Of a stretch of DNA of 64,000 bases, positions 48,290 to 60,601 are shown piece after piece. How positions within the stretch are numbered: position 1 is the stretch's first letter; every line of letters starts with the position of its first letter. The notes beneath the pieces were generated by a model. The model saw nothing but the letters and a program-made list of their open reading frames with translations. It made no database searches and was not told where the DNA came from. This stretch comes from Straminergon stramineum (taxonomy: Eukaryota; Streptophyta; Bryopsida; Hypnales; Calliergonaceae), in assembly GCA_963920665.1 (NCBI GenBank), contig OY987264.1, positions 32,840,906 to 32,904,905 of the forward strand, written 5' to 3'. The position numbers and the translations under genes were made by a program.

Positions 48290-48495
48290 CTAAGTCAAAT
48301 GCAGGAATTGTGTTCAATGTAGAACTTCAAACCTCGTTTAGGCATAGTAGAATAACTTTTTTCAAAAAACTTTGAACTAAGAAAAGTTGGAAAATAAAGT
48401 TAACTTTCATCTCCAAAAATCCGTTTGAGATTCAAATCCTCCAATAAAAAGTTAAAGACAAAATTCAAAGAGGGGTTGGAAGAAACATTTTCTTT
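48290..48495 (+). repeat. left arm of a 2.5-kb inverted-repeat element
   Basis: Words gaattgtgttcaatgtagaac, ttgaactaagaaaagttgg (19 bases) and cctccaataaaaagtt recur inverted at 50575-50770. Arms of ~200 bp may be long terminal inverted repeats. Confidence 0.55.
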
Positions 48496-49917
48496 GACTT
48501 TGTGCAACAAGAAGTGAAACACTTTTCATTATTTCATCCACAAAGTGCACTTCTTCAAAATCTTTAATCCTAGAAAGAGGAGACTTATGAACAAGGTACT
48601 TTGTCAAAAATGATCTAATATGCAATGAATATTATAGTAGTGTAGCATGAATAACAACATTGCAAAGAAACAAGTTCTCATCGACACATTTCATGTGTGT
48701 AGCTTGACTTCCCCTTGAACTAGCTTTGTAGATTGACTAAAGTAAGTAGATCCGCTATTGAGATTGGAGTTCAATTCAAAACTCTATTTTTAGATCAAAT
48801 TCAATTTTGTTGTATTCTAATGTAATTTTTCTTGCATTGAGTGTACAATTGGGACTAAAAGTTTTAGAATTGGATTAGAGAGTCACCATTTCATGAATTC
48901 AATGAGCACACTACACATGGCTAAAGGCTCATTCTTTGTTTCATTCTACCAAGGGTGCTTTGGATTTCCATTGGAACCATGTAAGGAAGTAAGAGACACG
49001 TTAGAATCCCCAAAGACAAGAATAGTCCCTTCTTCCAGCCCACAATGGGAAGCTATATGTTTTTATTTTGACCACCCTATAATGTATCATTTTTTTTCAA
49101 AAAATGAGTTCATTGAAATGCATGTGAAATTAATCCTAATTTTTTGTTCTCATGCATACAATGAATGTGAATCAAATAACTATATCTATATACAATGATG
49201 AAACAATCCACAATGGGCTTCTTGATTCAATTGAATAATTTTTTTCAAAAATTGTGTTCTTTCTTTTACTACACTAATAATTGTATTCATTATCACCAAG
49301 ACAAATTGATTTTAAAATGATATAAATTTTTCCTTTTGACAAATACTTCAGCCAACTATGTTTAAAGGAATTTCTCTCTTTGAATTGTATTGATATCTAC
49401 ATTCTTGGTAAAAATATTCATCTTCTGTAGAAAATTACAACCTTCAAAAAATAGCTAGGTATGGATGAACCTAAGTATTGTTTTGGTGTAGCGTGGTTCC
49501 AATATGGAAATGAAAAAAATGGTTCAAATATATTGCAAAATCAATTCACAGTAAACTTATAGTAAATTAATGGCATCCAACACATTTGGAGTGTCCCAAA
49601 TGTGTGTATTTTTCCTCGTCGTGGAATGCAACTATAACCTAAATCCCCTATATGCACCACTAACCCAAGACCATCATCACTTAGTGTACATCTTCAAAAT
49701 CAATATGTACCTATCTAAAAAAAACAATTGAATAACTTCTATCAAAAAAAGATTTGACCCATCATGAATTTTGCATACAATATTCAAATGTTGCATTCTT
49801 TGGTGTTTTGGAATCTCCTTTCACTTGCCAAGAAAAAAAATACGAAAATTTGACTCTTCTAATAATAATACTAATTAGGTAGAGTAGCAAGAAGTGGCGG
49901 TCAAGGAGATACCTACT
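48496..49917. other. interior of the inverted-repeat pair
   Basis: AT-rich; 49620-49915 matches 3425-3730. No transposase ORF seen. Confidence 0.4.
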
Positions 49918-50555
49918 TTAATCCTTAAAATGCTTGAGGTACTGAATCATGTTGTCAACAAAACTTTGAAGTTAATTATAAACTAACTAAGTTCCTATTT
50001 TTCGTATTCTTTACTTTGAAATTATTTTGGAAGTTTTGTTTCAGTATCACAAAACAAATTATGAAAATGAATCATTACAAATTTCTATTCAAGATTTTGT
50101 GCAAGGGTGTCCATTGCAAATTTTGGTTTTCTAGTATCAAGGGCTCTCAAAGACACTAGATCTTACCAAAAAAATCACATGAAAAATTCATTTAAGAAAA
50201 ATATAAGAACAAATTTTGAGAAGCTGTAAATTCGTTGGGGTTATGTATGTTTTGCCCCTTAATACTCATATTTTTTTAGAGGCCAATTTTTAGATTTGAC
50301 ATGTGAAAAGAGGATTGAAAGACTTCAAATTGGTTTCATAGTTTGAACACCCTCATGATCAAACATTACAATCTTTCAACTCATAAGTGATATTGTTAAC
50401 TTTTCTTTTCCCATTGGAAACTTAACATGTTAGGTTTGAATTTGTACGATTACAATTTTAAAAAATTGATAGAACTTATCAAAATGTTGGCTTGTAGTTC
50501 AATTTAGATCAAGTTTCAAGAAGCTCAAAAAAGGCCTTGGGCATTGAGGGGTTAA
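49918..50555. mobile_element. TTAA-flanked MITE, subfamily II
   Basis: Ends TTAATCCTTAAAATGC (decayed) and gggcattgaggggttaa. The interior (gtgaaaagaggattgaaaga, cctcatgatcaaacatta) matches the better-preserved copy at 59941-60601. Confidence 0.6.
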
Positions 50556-50574
50556 TATGCAATGAAACTTTAGG

Positions 50575-50770
50575 GGTTTGTTCCAACCCCTTTTTGAACT
50601 TTGTCCCAAACTTTTGATTGGAGGCTTAGAATCTTGAACAAATTTTTGGAGATGAAAGTTACTTTGATTTACCAACTTTTCTTAGTTCAAAGTTTCTTGA
50701 AAAAAGTTATTTTACTATGCCTATATGAGGTTTGAAGTTCTACATTGCACACAATTCCTGCATTTTGACA
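50575..50770 (-). repeat. right arm of the 2.5-kb inverted-repeat element
   Basis: Reverse-complement match to 48290-48495 (ccaacttttcttagttcaa, gttctacattgcacacaatt). Confidence 0.55.
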
Positions 50771-52181
50771 ATGAGTGGTCAAGTTCTCATCTTCAAATTG
50801 TCCCATATCCTTTGAAGATTCATGATGAATAATGAATTTCATTATAAAAACAATCTCTCCTCCCCTCGATTAAAGCAAAAGTTTTAACATTGAATTGTAG
50901 TGAAATCCTTTCTAATGTTTGGATGCTCACTACAATTCCTTGTCCATAGATTAGGGATGGTGATTTGTTTATTTTTAAAATCATTCAAAGTTTGAAGTTC
51001 AGACTATTTTTGGCCATCGAATCAAAATCGGTAATTGGCTGTGATGGGGTACGTGAGGTCCTTCACGATAAGTACCAAGCATGTGGGAACTGCGCCTCAG
51101 TAAGAAACTATCACCAGTTTTCCGAACCTGAACTGTCAGAAAAAAAAAATGGTTTTCTTTTAATGACGAAGTTTTATCTTTAAGCTCATGGTGTTTGCAA
51201 ACGCCAGGTGGGAACATACCTGAAGTTATAACATGGGTGATGGGTCTGTCAAGGCTGTGGCATACCGGCAGGGGTCCATCACTCCATCCTGACTGTGACA
51301 TATATCTGTCCCGGCTGTGACGTAGGTATGTCCTGGTTTTGACGTGGGTCTGTCATGGAATTCTGCATGAAAAGAAATGACGTGGATTTGGTCAAGACTC
51401 CGGAATTACCTGAGCCATGGACGTTCTCTGCAAGCTCGATGGTTTCATGGTGAATCAATTCCAATCGAAGTGAGCCTCGAAGTGTCGCTAGTTTTTTCAG
51501 CTCCCAGGCCAACCCAACTGGTGAGAAGGTCCGCGCGAGCAGATGCACAGCCAGTCTCCTTTCCTTGGAGGTACTGCCACGGCCCGTTATCTTTATTTAA
51601 AATTTTTGTTTTGCGCAACTCAAATCGTCATTCAACTGCAAAATGAAACGTTACAGACCACAACTCATCCCTAATGGAACGGACGGAGTCCTTTTCTTTC
51701 CAATGACGGAGTCTGTGTTATGTTCGTGCCAGAAGATAAAAATCAAGCGCACCCTTGTATACATGCCGCTCTTCCGCCCATTTCTTATTTTTTTAAACTT
51801 GACTTCCGAAGCACCTCCGCAGTGATTAACACTTGCCTTCACTCCCACGGTACGTTAATTTACCTCCACCATATCCTGCCTAAGTTACAGCTTTCACGCC
51901 GTGGCCTCTGCCTACTTGCAAGAGATTTCCAATCTGGTATCCGTCAAATCACGTGGTGCCTTACTTATTAGACTTTTTAAGACCTAAAATATAAGTGAGG
52001 TTTACTGTACCTGTGATGCAGAATTCGGGGTGCCATTTGCATAGAGGCGCCAAATTAGGCAGTGCTCATGGCGAGACGTTGATCCTCCCCCCTTCGAGCA
52101 AAGGGGGGGCTGTCAGTGGGGCCTTGCCTGCCTGTTTCGAGGGCCCAGCTCGGACGCAGCTTGGGCCCCGTTCCTCCGCAG
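50771..52181. other. GC-richer intergenic region, no certain gene
   Basis: From ~50990 to 52180 composition is gene-like. An open frame at 50965-51183 includes SVIGCDGVREVLHDKY, resembling the GCDG FAD-binding motif of FAD-dependent monooxygenases, but nothing else supports such a gene. Other frames of 60-100 codons are unrecognised. Confidence 0.25.
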
Positions 52182-52622
52182 GACGCTAAATCCTACAAAC
52201 GAACTGGGCCCACGCTGATGTGGCCTGACACAATCACTGGGCCCGTGGAGATCACGGGTTGTTCACGGCACAGTTGCAGAACAGCGCCCTTGATGAAATT
52301 GCAGGACCACGCCCTCGCAAAACTGCAGGACCACTGCACGAATTTCACTGTTCAACAAGTCTTGCACATAATATACATAACGGCGATTCTAGGGTTTTAG
52401 GCGGCGGTTTAGGGTTTAGGTTGTCTGTTTTTTTAACTATGAGTGGCTGAACTCCTATTACATATCCCATATGGATTGGGTTCCCTCTTACCACCCCTCA
52501 TGTATATAAAGTCAAAATGTTCACACGATTTTGAACAAAAATAATGAATGACTTTTTTTATATAGTATGACATCATGCTATATGAGTGTGGGCACATTTC
52601 AAATGAGTGATCTAGTGTCATG
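52182..52622 (+). repeat. left arm of a diverged large palindrome
   Basis: gacgctaaatcctacaaacg, ctgatgtggcct, cacgggttgttc, the telo-box region tagggttttaggcggcgg, and catatgggttgg-type words recur inverted at 56267-56723 at an estimated three-quarters or more identity. The original spacer between arms would be ~322 bp (55945-56266) before a mariner element inserted. Confidence 0.65.
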
Positions 52623-52624
52623 TA

Positions 52625-53550
52625 TAGTGGGGTACCAATCAAAATGTCGTTTTCGAATTCGCAATGAGGAAAATTTCAATACTACCAACTTTGAAAGCCT
52701 CCCGAGAGCTCAAAAATTGGTATTTTACCACGAAATTTTTACCAAAGCATTATCTTTAAGTTAATTATATGTATGCCAAATTTCAAAGCCAAAAGATTCA
52801 CCAAAAAAAATTTATTCAAAATCTACCAACATTGGTAGCTGTGGAAATTTTTTCACTACTTCCAACTTTGACAACCTCCCAAAGATTGAAGTTTTTTTTT
52901 GGACATGAAATTCTTGGAAAAAAAAACTCTTTATGTTAATAACATATGATAAAAATTTCAAGGCCAAAAGATTAATACAAAAAATGATATTAACAATCTA
53001 CCAACATGTGTCGTTTTGAGAAACAATTGTGAAAACCGTTTCACTACTTCAACTTTGACACCCTCCCAAGGGCTGAAAAATTGCTTATTTACTGTGAAAT
53101 TTTTTCTACAAAGTGATTTCTATGTTAATAACATTTGTGACAAGTTTCAAAGCCAAAAAAGTTATACAAAAAAAATTCAAAATCTACCAACATGTATAGC
53201 ATTGAAAAACCATTTCACTACTTCCAACTTTGACACCCTCCTAAGGGCTGCAATTTTACTTATTTACCATGAATTTTTTGCACAAGATCCCCTCTATGCT
53301 AATAACATGTGTGCCAAATTTAAAGGTCAAAATATTTACACAAAAAAAGAAATCCACAATCTACCAACATGTGTAGTTGTGGGAAACAATGGGGGAAACC
53401 ATTTCATTGCTACCAACTTTGACACCCTCCCAACGATTGAGAAATTGTCTATATACCATGAAATTTTTGGCACAACATGCTCTTTATGATAAAAAAATTC
53501 ATGCCAAATTTCAAGGTCAAAAAATTTATACAAAAAAAATATTTACAATC
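52625..53550 (+). repeat. left inverted arm with five tandem subrepeats
   Basis: Subrepeat landmarks (ccaactttgacaccctccca and variants) begin near 52681, 52855, 53043, 53217 and 53406, spaced 174, 188, 174 and 189 bases, each followed by a caaa(g/t)tttcaargccaaaa-like stretch and atctaccaacatg. The alternating spacing hints at a two-unit higher-order repeat. Confidence 0.75.
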
Positions 53551-53552
53551 TT

Positions 53553-54377
53553 CTAAAGGTTCTCAATTGGATTGAGATTGGGAGAATTTGCAAGCCAATT
53601 GAGCTTCTCCAAAAGGTGTGTTTGTCTCCATTCTTCACATACTTTGCTACGATGGACAAGTGCGCCATCTTCCATGAGCAATCTCTGTGGCACTCTACTC
53701 ATAAAATGAAGCAACTCAACATTGTAGACCACTTCAACAAAATCCTTAGCAGAACATCTATCTTTGGGCATAAAAACAAGTTGTGACTTTTGCCCTCCAG
53801 CAAATGCACCCCAAATCATCAAAGAAGTTCTCCCACTCTTAAAAGTTGGAACTATACAACTTGATGAATAGTGCTCATATGCATTTCTCCAAACATGAAC
53901 TTGTCTAGAATTTTTTCCAACTTCAAAGGTAGACTCATCTATCCAAACAGTTCTCTCCCATTCTTTTACAGTCCACCTCCAATACTTTTGAGCAAATGCC
54001 AATCATTGAGACATGTGACAATGTGTCAAAAAAGGTTTTTTAACAACAATTTGACTGAAAATGCCACTCTCATGTAAGGCCCTTCGAATAGTCAATCTAG
54101 ACACTTGAGTAGAACATATATTAGTGATCTTAGAGAGTGTTGAGCGACGATGAGTTTTTGAAACACGTATAATGGCACGGACATCTCTATTACTAAGCTT
54201 TTTATCATGACTTCCACCACAAGGTTTGCACTTACAGGTTCCATCTTCTTGAAATTTCTTCACTACCCTTTGAATTGTTCTAACATGGACTCCAACAATA
54301 GTTGCAATGTCAACTCCTGTCTTCCCTGCCTCACTGAAACCTACTATGTGAGTGCGAGTTTCATATGAAATAGCCAT
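53553..54377 (-). pseudogene. Tc1/mariner transposase, broken by nonsense codons
   Basis: A single frame of 274 codons from ATG 54377. Residues ~1-60 form a helix-turn-helix (YETRTHIVGFSEAGKTGVD, VHVRTIQRVVKKF), and ~75-110 a second DNA-binding part. After an in-frame TGA (codon 125) comes the catalytic DDE_3-type domain: WIDEST (D147), LMIWGAF, LLMEDGA (D237) and NPIENL (E272), giving DD34E spacing. The usual QxDNAPxH block is altered to MEDGALVH. The frame ends at TAG where the family normally has Trp (ENLW), so the C-terminal ~40-60 residues are lost or never present. Only slight decay outside these stops suggests recent activity. It catalyses cut-and-paste transposition at TA in intact relatives; this copy cannot as read. 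Confidence 0.85.
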
Positions 54378-54380
54378 CAC

Positions 54381-55014
54381 TCAGTGACCGTGATCTAGCC
54401 TTCACTTAATCACCATGATCCAGCCTCACTCACTGAGCACATATATAACCTCACTCAGTCGTCACAAAAAAATCTCACATACCCTCAATCACTCACCATC
54501 ATCTTGCCTCACAACCTTCACTCATTCACTAGACCTCACCAATCACCACATGTAAGTCATAACCTCGTTCACTCTTAAAGAAAATCTCACATACCTCTAT
54601 ATATCCTCAAACACTCATCCCATGCCTCATCCACTCAGTTAACTCATCTTTCATGCACTCAATCACTCATGTTCACAAAGTTTCAATCATGTGCTTAGAA
54701 AATAATCACCCATCACTTGCTTCTCTCATCATCCCACATCCCACCTCCTATAATGCTCTATTGTAAATGCAAGCATTCTTATTGAGAGGAAAAAGTTTCT
54801 TCATGCATGTATGGTCTCCAACTTTTAAACAAGTGTAGTCTTTGAGATGTGACAAGTGCACACAACTAAATTTGGCTATCCTTGATTTTTTGAGAATCAT
54901 TTATGATTAGCGATTGCATCATCTGGAGAATTTCAATCTAGAAGCATGACTGTTTGACATACTTCAACAATTTCAATGTCTTTAATAAAAGGTATCTCAC
55001 AACTACACACATTG
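54381..55014. other. 5' region of the transposase inside the element
   Basis: Rich in cactcayyatc-type (CACTCA) words, e.g. ctcactcactgagcac and aatcactcaccatcatc; presumably the element's promoter/leader. No further ORF. Confidence 0.4.
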
Positions 55015-55944
55015 GTAGATTGTAAATATTTTTTTTTGTATAAATTTTTTGACCTTGAAATTTGGCATGAATTTTTTTATCATAAAGAGCATGTTGTGCC
55101 AAAAATTTCATGGTATATAGACAATTTCTCAATCGTTGGGAGGGTGTCAAAGTTGGTAGCAATGAAATGGTTTCCCCCATTGTTTCCCACAACTACACAT
55201 GTTGGTAGATTGTGGATTTCTTTTTTTGTGTAAATATTTTGACCTTTAAATTTGGCACACATGTTATTAGCATAGAGGGGATCTTGTGCAAAAAATTCAT
55301 GGTAAATAAGTAAAATTGCAGCCCTTAGGAGGGTGTCAAAGTTGGAAGTAGTGAAATGGTTTTTCAATGCTATACATGTTGGTAGATTTTGAATTTTTTT
55401 TGTATAACTTTTTTGGCTTTGAAACTTGTCACAAATGTTATTAACATAGAAATCACTTTGTAGAAAAAATTTCACAGTAAATAAGCAATTTTTCAGCCCT
55501 TGGGAGGGTGTCAAAGTTGAAGTAGTGAAACGGTTTTCACAATTGTTTCTCAAAACGACACATGTTGGTAGATTGTTAATATCATTTTTTGTATTAATCT
55601 TTTGGCCTTGAAATTTTTATCATATGTTATTAACATAAAGAGTTTTTTTTTCCAAGAATTTCATGTCCAAAAAAAAACTTCAATCTTTGGGAGGTTGTCA
55701 AAGTTGGAAGTAGTGAAAAAATTTCCACAGCTACCAATGTTGGTAGATTTTGAATAAATTTTTTTTGGTGAATCTTTTGGCTTTGAAATTTGGCATACAT
55801 ATAATTAACTTAAAGATAATGCTTTGGTAAAAATTTCGTGGTAAAATACCAATTTTTGAGCTCTCGGGAGGCTTTCAAAGTTGGTAGTATTGAAATTTTC
55901 CTCATTGCGAATTCGAAAACGACATTTTGATTGGTACCCCACTG
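55015..55944 (-). repeat. right inverted arm with five tandem subrepeats
   Basis: Inverse of 52625-53550, and slightly longer internally (one extra partial subrepeat, accaatgtgtgtagttgtga). Confidence 0.75.
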
Positions 55945-56266
55945 TACAAAAACACAACATTTAAATAAATTTTTGAAGTTCTACTAAAACAATATTTTGT
56001 GGCAAAATCCAAGAAACATTTTTCAAAGCTCCTAAAAGATGTATAAGTACTAAGTTCCACACACATTTGTCTCCCAATTATGTACTTCATGGAAATTTCA
56101 TAGTTCTATAGGTCCTACACAAAATGAACACTTCCATTGTTTTAAGATCATGAATTTTTTTATTTTTTGGGGGGTGGGGGCTTAGTTCTTGTACATCCAT
56201 TAGGAACTTTGAAAAAGTTCTTGTTTTAGAAGAACTTGAAAAAGTTATTTAAATGTTGTCCTTCTC

Positions 56267-56723
56267 TACATGACACTAGATCACTCATTTGAAATGTATC
56301 CACATTGACATAGCATGATGTCATACTTTTCTTAAAAAATCATTCATTATTTTTGTTTAGAATTGAGAAGACATTTTGGCCTTATATACATGAGGGGTGG
56401 TAGGAGGGAACCCAACCCATATGGGATATGTAATAAGGGCTCAACCACTCATAGTTAAAAAAAAGACAACCTAAACCCTAAACCGCCGCCTAAAACCCTA
56501 GAACCGCCGTTATGTACATTATGTGCAAGGCTTGTTGAATAGTGAAATTCGTGTAGCGGTCTTGCAATTTTACTGGGGCATGGTCCTACAATTTCATCCG
56601 AGGCACAGTCCTGCAACTATGCGGCAAACAACCCGTGATTTCCACGAGGGCCATCCATGGGGCCCAATGATTGTACTAAGCCACATCAACGTGGGCCCCA
56701 ATTCGTTTATAGGATTTAGCGTC
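56267..56723 (-). repeat. right arm of the diverged large palindrome
   Basis: Inverse of 52182-52622, from tacatgacactagatcact to ggatttagcgtc. Contains the inverted telo-box (aaccctaaaccgccgcctaa). Confidence 0.65.
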
Positions 56724-58800
56724 CGCCCCTTCCTCCCACCCGTCCCCAATTCCTTTCTCGGCCACCTGGCCCCAAAACTCTTGTCCCGTCCTACTCCAAA
56801 TCGCCTAAGAATTCCAATGACCTTCCAAGTTCAACCGCTTCATATTGCCTCTTGTCCTTCTCCATAGACCGTTTCCACATCTGGCTTTTCTTTTGCATAA
56901 GAAGTTTGATTTAAAATTCCATTTGAAAAACTTCTTAAGCATTACTTATCTTTTAATGAATGTTGATATCTTTATCAAATTTGTTTTTAACAAATCCAAC
57001 CATCAAATCCTTTGGTTAACTTACTCAACTTGTTCAAGTATGTTGTTGTGAAATTTTAGAATGAATGAATGATCCCACCCATTAGAAGTTCAGTATGTCA
57101 AAACTTACAAATGTAGGCTTTTCTAGCCCTTCCAAAAGGTGAAGTTCTATCTTTCAACATTTGAAACAACAACATGGATATCTTATAACTTGTGCATTTA
57201 GTCAATATGTTGGAAAATGGATTGAAAACTTATGTAACAAGTTCTAGTCCCAAAACTATTCTATTCATCTTTAAAAACATTGTCAAATGCAAGGTGATTT
57301 TGAATAAAAGAAAAAACTAAATTCCTTATAACTTTTATAAAAAATTAAAAATTGTTAATCCCACTAGTAAGAATGCTCTATTAAAGAATAAATATCTTTT
57401 ATTTTAATTTCCATTTTTCAAATTTCAAAATTGAGAGCAAAATAACAAATTTATTTTTGCCTTCCTTAACTACCAAATAAAACTCTTCATAATTTTTACC
57501 TTAGTATTTAGAATTGAAGGATTTTAATGTTTTGAGTAATGACCAATTTCTACATTTCCCCCCCCCACCAATTTTTTTTTAATATTTTTATTGCTACCTA
57601 ATTTGACATTGAAATAAAATAAACTCTACCTTCTTTAATTTTTATTGGAATGACACGAAACAAAGCTTCACATGTATATTACGATAAGTAGCATCCATTC
57701 TAACAATTGCATGTAAGAATTCCAAATTATGAAGTCAACGAAGGATATTTCCGTTCTTAAGGAGTCCAAAGTAGGCTCCTTGGTCTTTTACAAGTTAATT
57801 GTACTTCTTTACAATATGATTTTTCCATTCTAACAAATTTATATTCTAGAGTTTCATTAGGAATTCGAAAAAATTAATATAATAAAAACTTTATTATTTT
57901 CTTTCATTTAAAATTATTGAGTTCAATTATGTATAGTACCAAAAAAAACCCTGAATTCCTGATGGCTTAAAGATAGCATTCAAACATACATATTCTAAAC
58001 AAGAAATTATTATAGTAAACAAAAAGAACCTTGTGGAACTCTCTATTTCTTTAAATGATGGGAATGTAATTCACAAAGTGAATTAATGTACTAAATTCCT
58101 TAATAATTTCATAAGAATACATTGCTTCCACACTTTCAAAATAATGTCTACGTACAACATTTGTACACACATAACATGAATGCTAAACTTATGCCCACCA
58201 TGTGTCAATGTCATATTAATTTTTAACTCTCCTAGACTTTGGTTCTAGGAATCCCTTATGCTCTGTCAAATTGTTATCACTAGTCAATTTAGGGAAAGAT
58301 CGAGTACAAGTAGAACCTCCCTTAATGCATGGTGTCAGGACTATGCACTCAAAAAGGTTTATGCATTTACACAAGCCATGGAGACACTTGTCTTTTTTTT
58401 AATCTTGAAGCATGTGCCACACATCTTTTCATCTTGAATCATGGGCATGGGCCACCTACTATTTACAAAATCTCTTAATGCAAATTATACACCAAAGGAG
58501 GGTGCACTAAGAGAGGTTCTACTTGTACTAATTGTCAGCCCTTTTTTTTTCTAGCACCACGGGGCCATATTGCACCATTCCAAAATAAATGTCTACTTTT
58601 CACCAAAAAAAAGTAATCTTTTTTCGCTAGAGTTTTTCCATTTCTATTTAAAATGTGGATGAATTCACCAAATTTGGAAGAAAAAGTGCAAGAATATGAT
58701 TGAAAAGAATTTTTTGGTTCAAAAGATGTATGAATGTAGAAATGCAATACTTCACCAAATTTTTAAGTGATTGCCACTCTGACACTTTCTCAAAAAGTAA
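56724..58800. other. AT-rich intergenic DNA with a dispersed repeat
   Basis: 57060-57230 is an inverted copy of the repeat at 5990-6310 and 34930-35170. No supported gene. Confidence 0.4.
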
Positions 58801-59563
58801 AAAAAAAGGCTGCTAACTTTCTTGCCACGATCAATAATACTTCTCCAACTGAAGGTTGTGATCTGAAGACAGTTACAGCTGAATGGAGTAGCGACCTACA
58901 GCGGGAGGCTGAACTCGGGAGGCTCGGGGATGGGAGGCGAGGAGGAGCGACTCAGGGAGCGACTCATGTGGCATTCAACCTACAGTAGTGCCGCGAGAAC
59001 AGTGGATTCTCAGGGCCAGTCTCCATTGGGGAGCTGGAGGTCCAGGAATCGGAGGGGAGCCCGGAGCGACCCGGTCATACGGCACTATCCATTGACCAGC
59101 CGCTAAGATATGTCAGAAACCCATATACAGCTCGCTGTAGTGCATACTGCCCATTTTGAGCTTGCTACAGTGCAGTGCACATCCTTCGGACAGACTCAGA
59201 GTTGAAATTCGCTTTGTTTTTTCCTTTGAATAACCCTCCAGGCTTCCGTCCAGATCCTCCAGCTTTGCAAAGCCGCAATGCAAGGACTGGAGGCCGGAGG
59301 TCCAACAGGCGGTCCAGCCGGAGCGACAACTGTAATGGAGACCCCCTGGACCATCCGGTTTGGGAGGTCCAGGAGCCCAATGACAACCGGCTCTCAGTGA
59401 CCGAGGCTGTTTCTTTCTTTCGTTCAGGTTTGATCGATCCAGTGGGACATGGGCAACAGTGAAAGCATCAATCTGTTTTCAGTTAGAGCATCAATCTCCA
59501 GAGGTCAAGGACTGCACTAATAAGATAGATTTAGGGTGGAAAAGCAGTACAGTAGGTGGAGAC
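58801..59563. other. GC-rich stretch, unrecognised
   Basis: Purine-rich gaggcgaggagg-type runs near 58900-59080 and an open frame 59175-59462 (95 codons, basic NRRSSRSDN-type) without a known domain. Could be a decayed gene. Confidence 0.3.
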
Positions 59564-59801
59564 GGCCGGGGTGGATTGACCCCCTCGCTTGTCCCCCCAA
59601 GTCATTCCAGGGGTGCATGTAAGAAAAAAGACCCCCTATTTTGTGCTTCAGTAATTTATCTCCTATACCTCTCCTAGCTAATTTGGGGCCTCTCATTGCA
59701 AATATGAATTGAAAATTTGCAAATTTTATCATGTGTGAAAAATTAAAAAAAATTCAGGGTTTTTACTTGGGGACAAGCGAGGGGGTCAATCCACCCTGGC
59801 C
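59564..59801. mobile_element. MITE with ~35-bp terminal inverted repeats
   Basis: The left end ggccggggtggattgacccc, ctcgcttgtcccc (59564-59600) and the right end 59766-59801 are inverse copies with one mismatch. 238 bp, non-coding. Confidence 0.75.
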
Positions 59802-59940
59802 ATGGAGATCCAGTTTTAAAGTGAAAGGTCACATCAAATGGTACGGTATTGAAGGGCCCTGGGAATTTCATGTTTTCTCATCTCTTGTGGATTCTTGACT
59901 TGTGTTAAATTGTAGACATATGGTACACTAATTTGTCCTA

Positions 59941-60601
59941 TTAACCCCTAAATGTCCAAGGCACCAAATTTTGGTGTGGAAACAAATGCTTTGAGGTTTA
60001 AAAAATTCTAACCAGATTTTTTTCTTAGTAGTTTGCATTTCTGAAAAAAAATAAATTTGGAAGTCTAGTTTTAGCATTGAAAATTTTATTTTGAAGAATG
60101 AATGATTATGATTTTCCTATTTGAGATTTTGTGCAAGGGTGTCCATTACAACTCTTGATTTTTTTTAGTGATGAGGGTTCTTGAAAATGAGCATCAAATA
60201 TACTAGATCTTGGAGAAAAAGTCACATTAGAATTTCTTTTTTTAAATTGTAGAGTTGATTTTGAGAGGTCATAAATTAATTGGGGTTATATATGTTAAGC
60301 CTTTTAATCTTGTATTTTGTGGGGTGACCAATTTTTTAGATTCTAAATGTGAAAAGAGGATGGAAAGACTTCAAATCGTTTTCATAGTTTTAACATCCTC
60401 ATGATCAAATATTATAATCTTTCAATCTACTAGTGGTATTGTTGTGCTCTTTTAATGTGCAATCTCTAAGATGTCTTGTTTGAATTTGTAAGGTTACAAC
60501 TCAAAATAAATTGACAAAAATTTTCAAAATGTTGACTTTTTGTTCAATTTAGAACAAATTCCAAAAAGCTCAAAAAAGGGCCTTGGGCATTTAGGGGTTA
60601 A
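59941..60601. mobile_element. TTAA-flanked MITE, subfamily II, well preserved
   Basis: TTAACCCCTAAATGTCCAAG at the left, cttgggcatttaggggttaa at the right (near-exact inverses over ~20 bases). The interior matches 49918-50555. Confidence 0.75.

Larger units (their letters stand above)
52625..55944 (-). mobile_element. Tc1/mariner-type element with ~0.93-kb inverted arms
   Basis: Flanked by TA (52623-52624 and 55945-55946); ends read (T/C)AGTGGGGTACCAATC. The left arm 52625-53550 and the right arm ~55020-55944 are inverse copies, with a 474-base stretch (53016-53489 and 55080-55553) that translates identically. Each arm holds five tandem ~174-189-bp repeats. A broken DD34E transposase lies between the arms on the minus strand. 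TA target, CAGT-like ends and DD34E fit the Tc1 branch; arms this long are unusual for it. Confidence 0.8.

Noticed and set aside
53016..53489. 157-codon ORF also found identically at 55080-55553
   Set aside because: It lies inside the tandem subrepeats of the mariner arms; identity reflects the inverted arms, not a duplicated gene.
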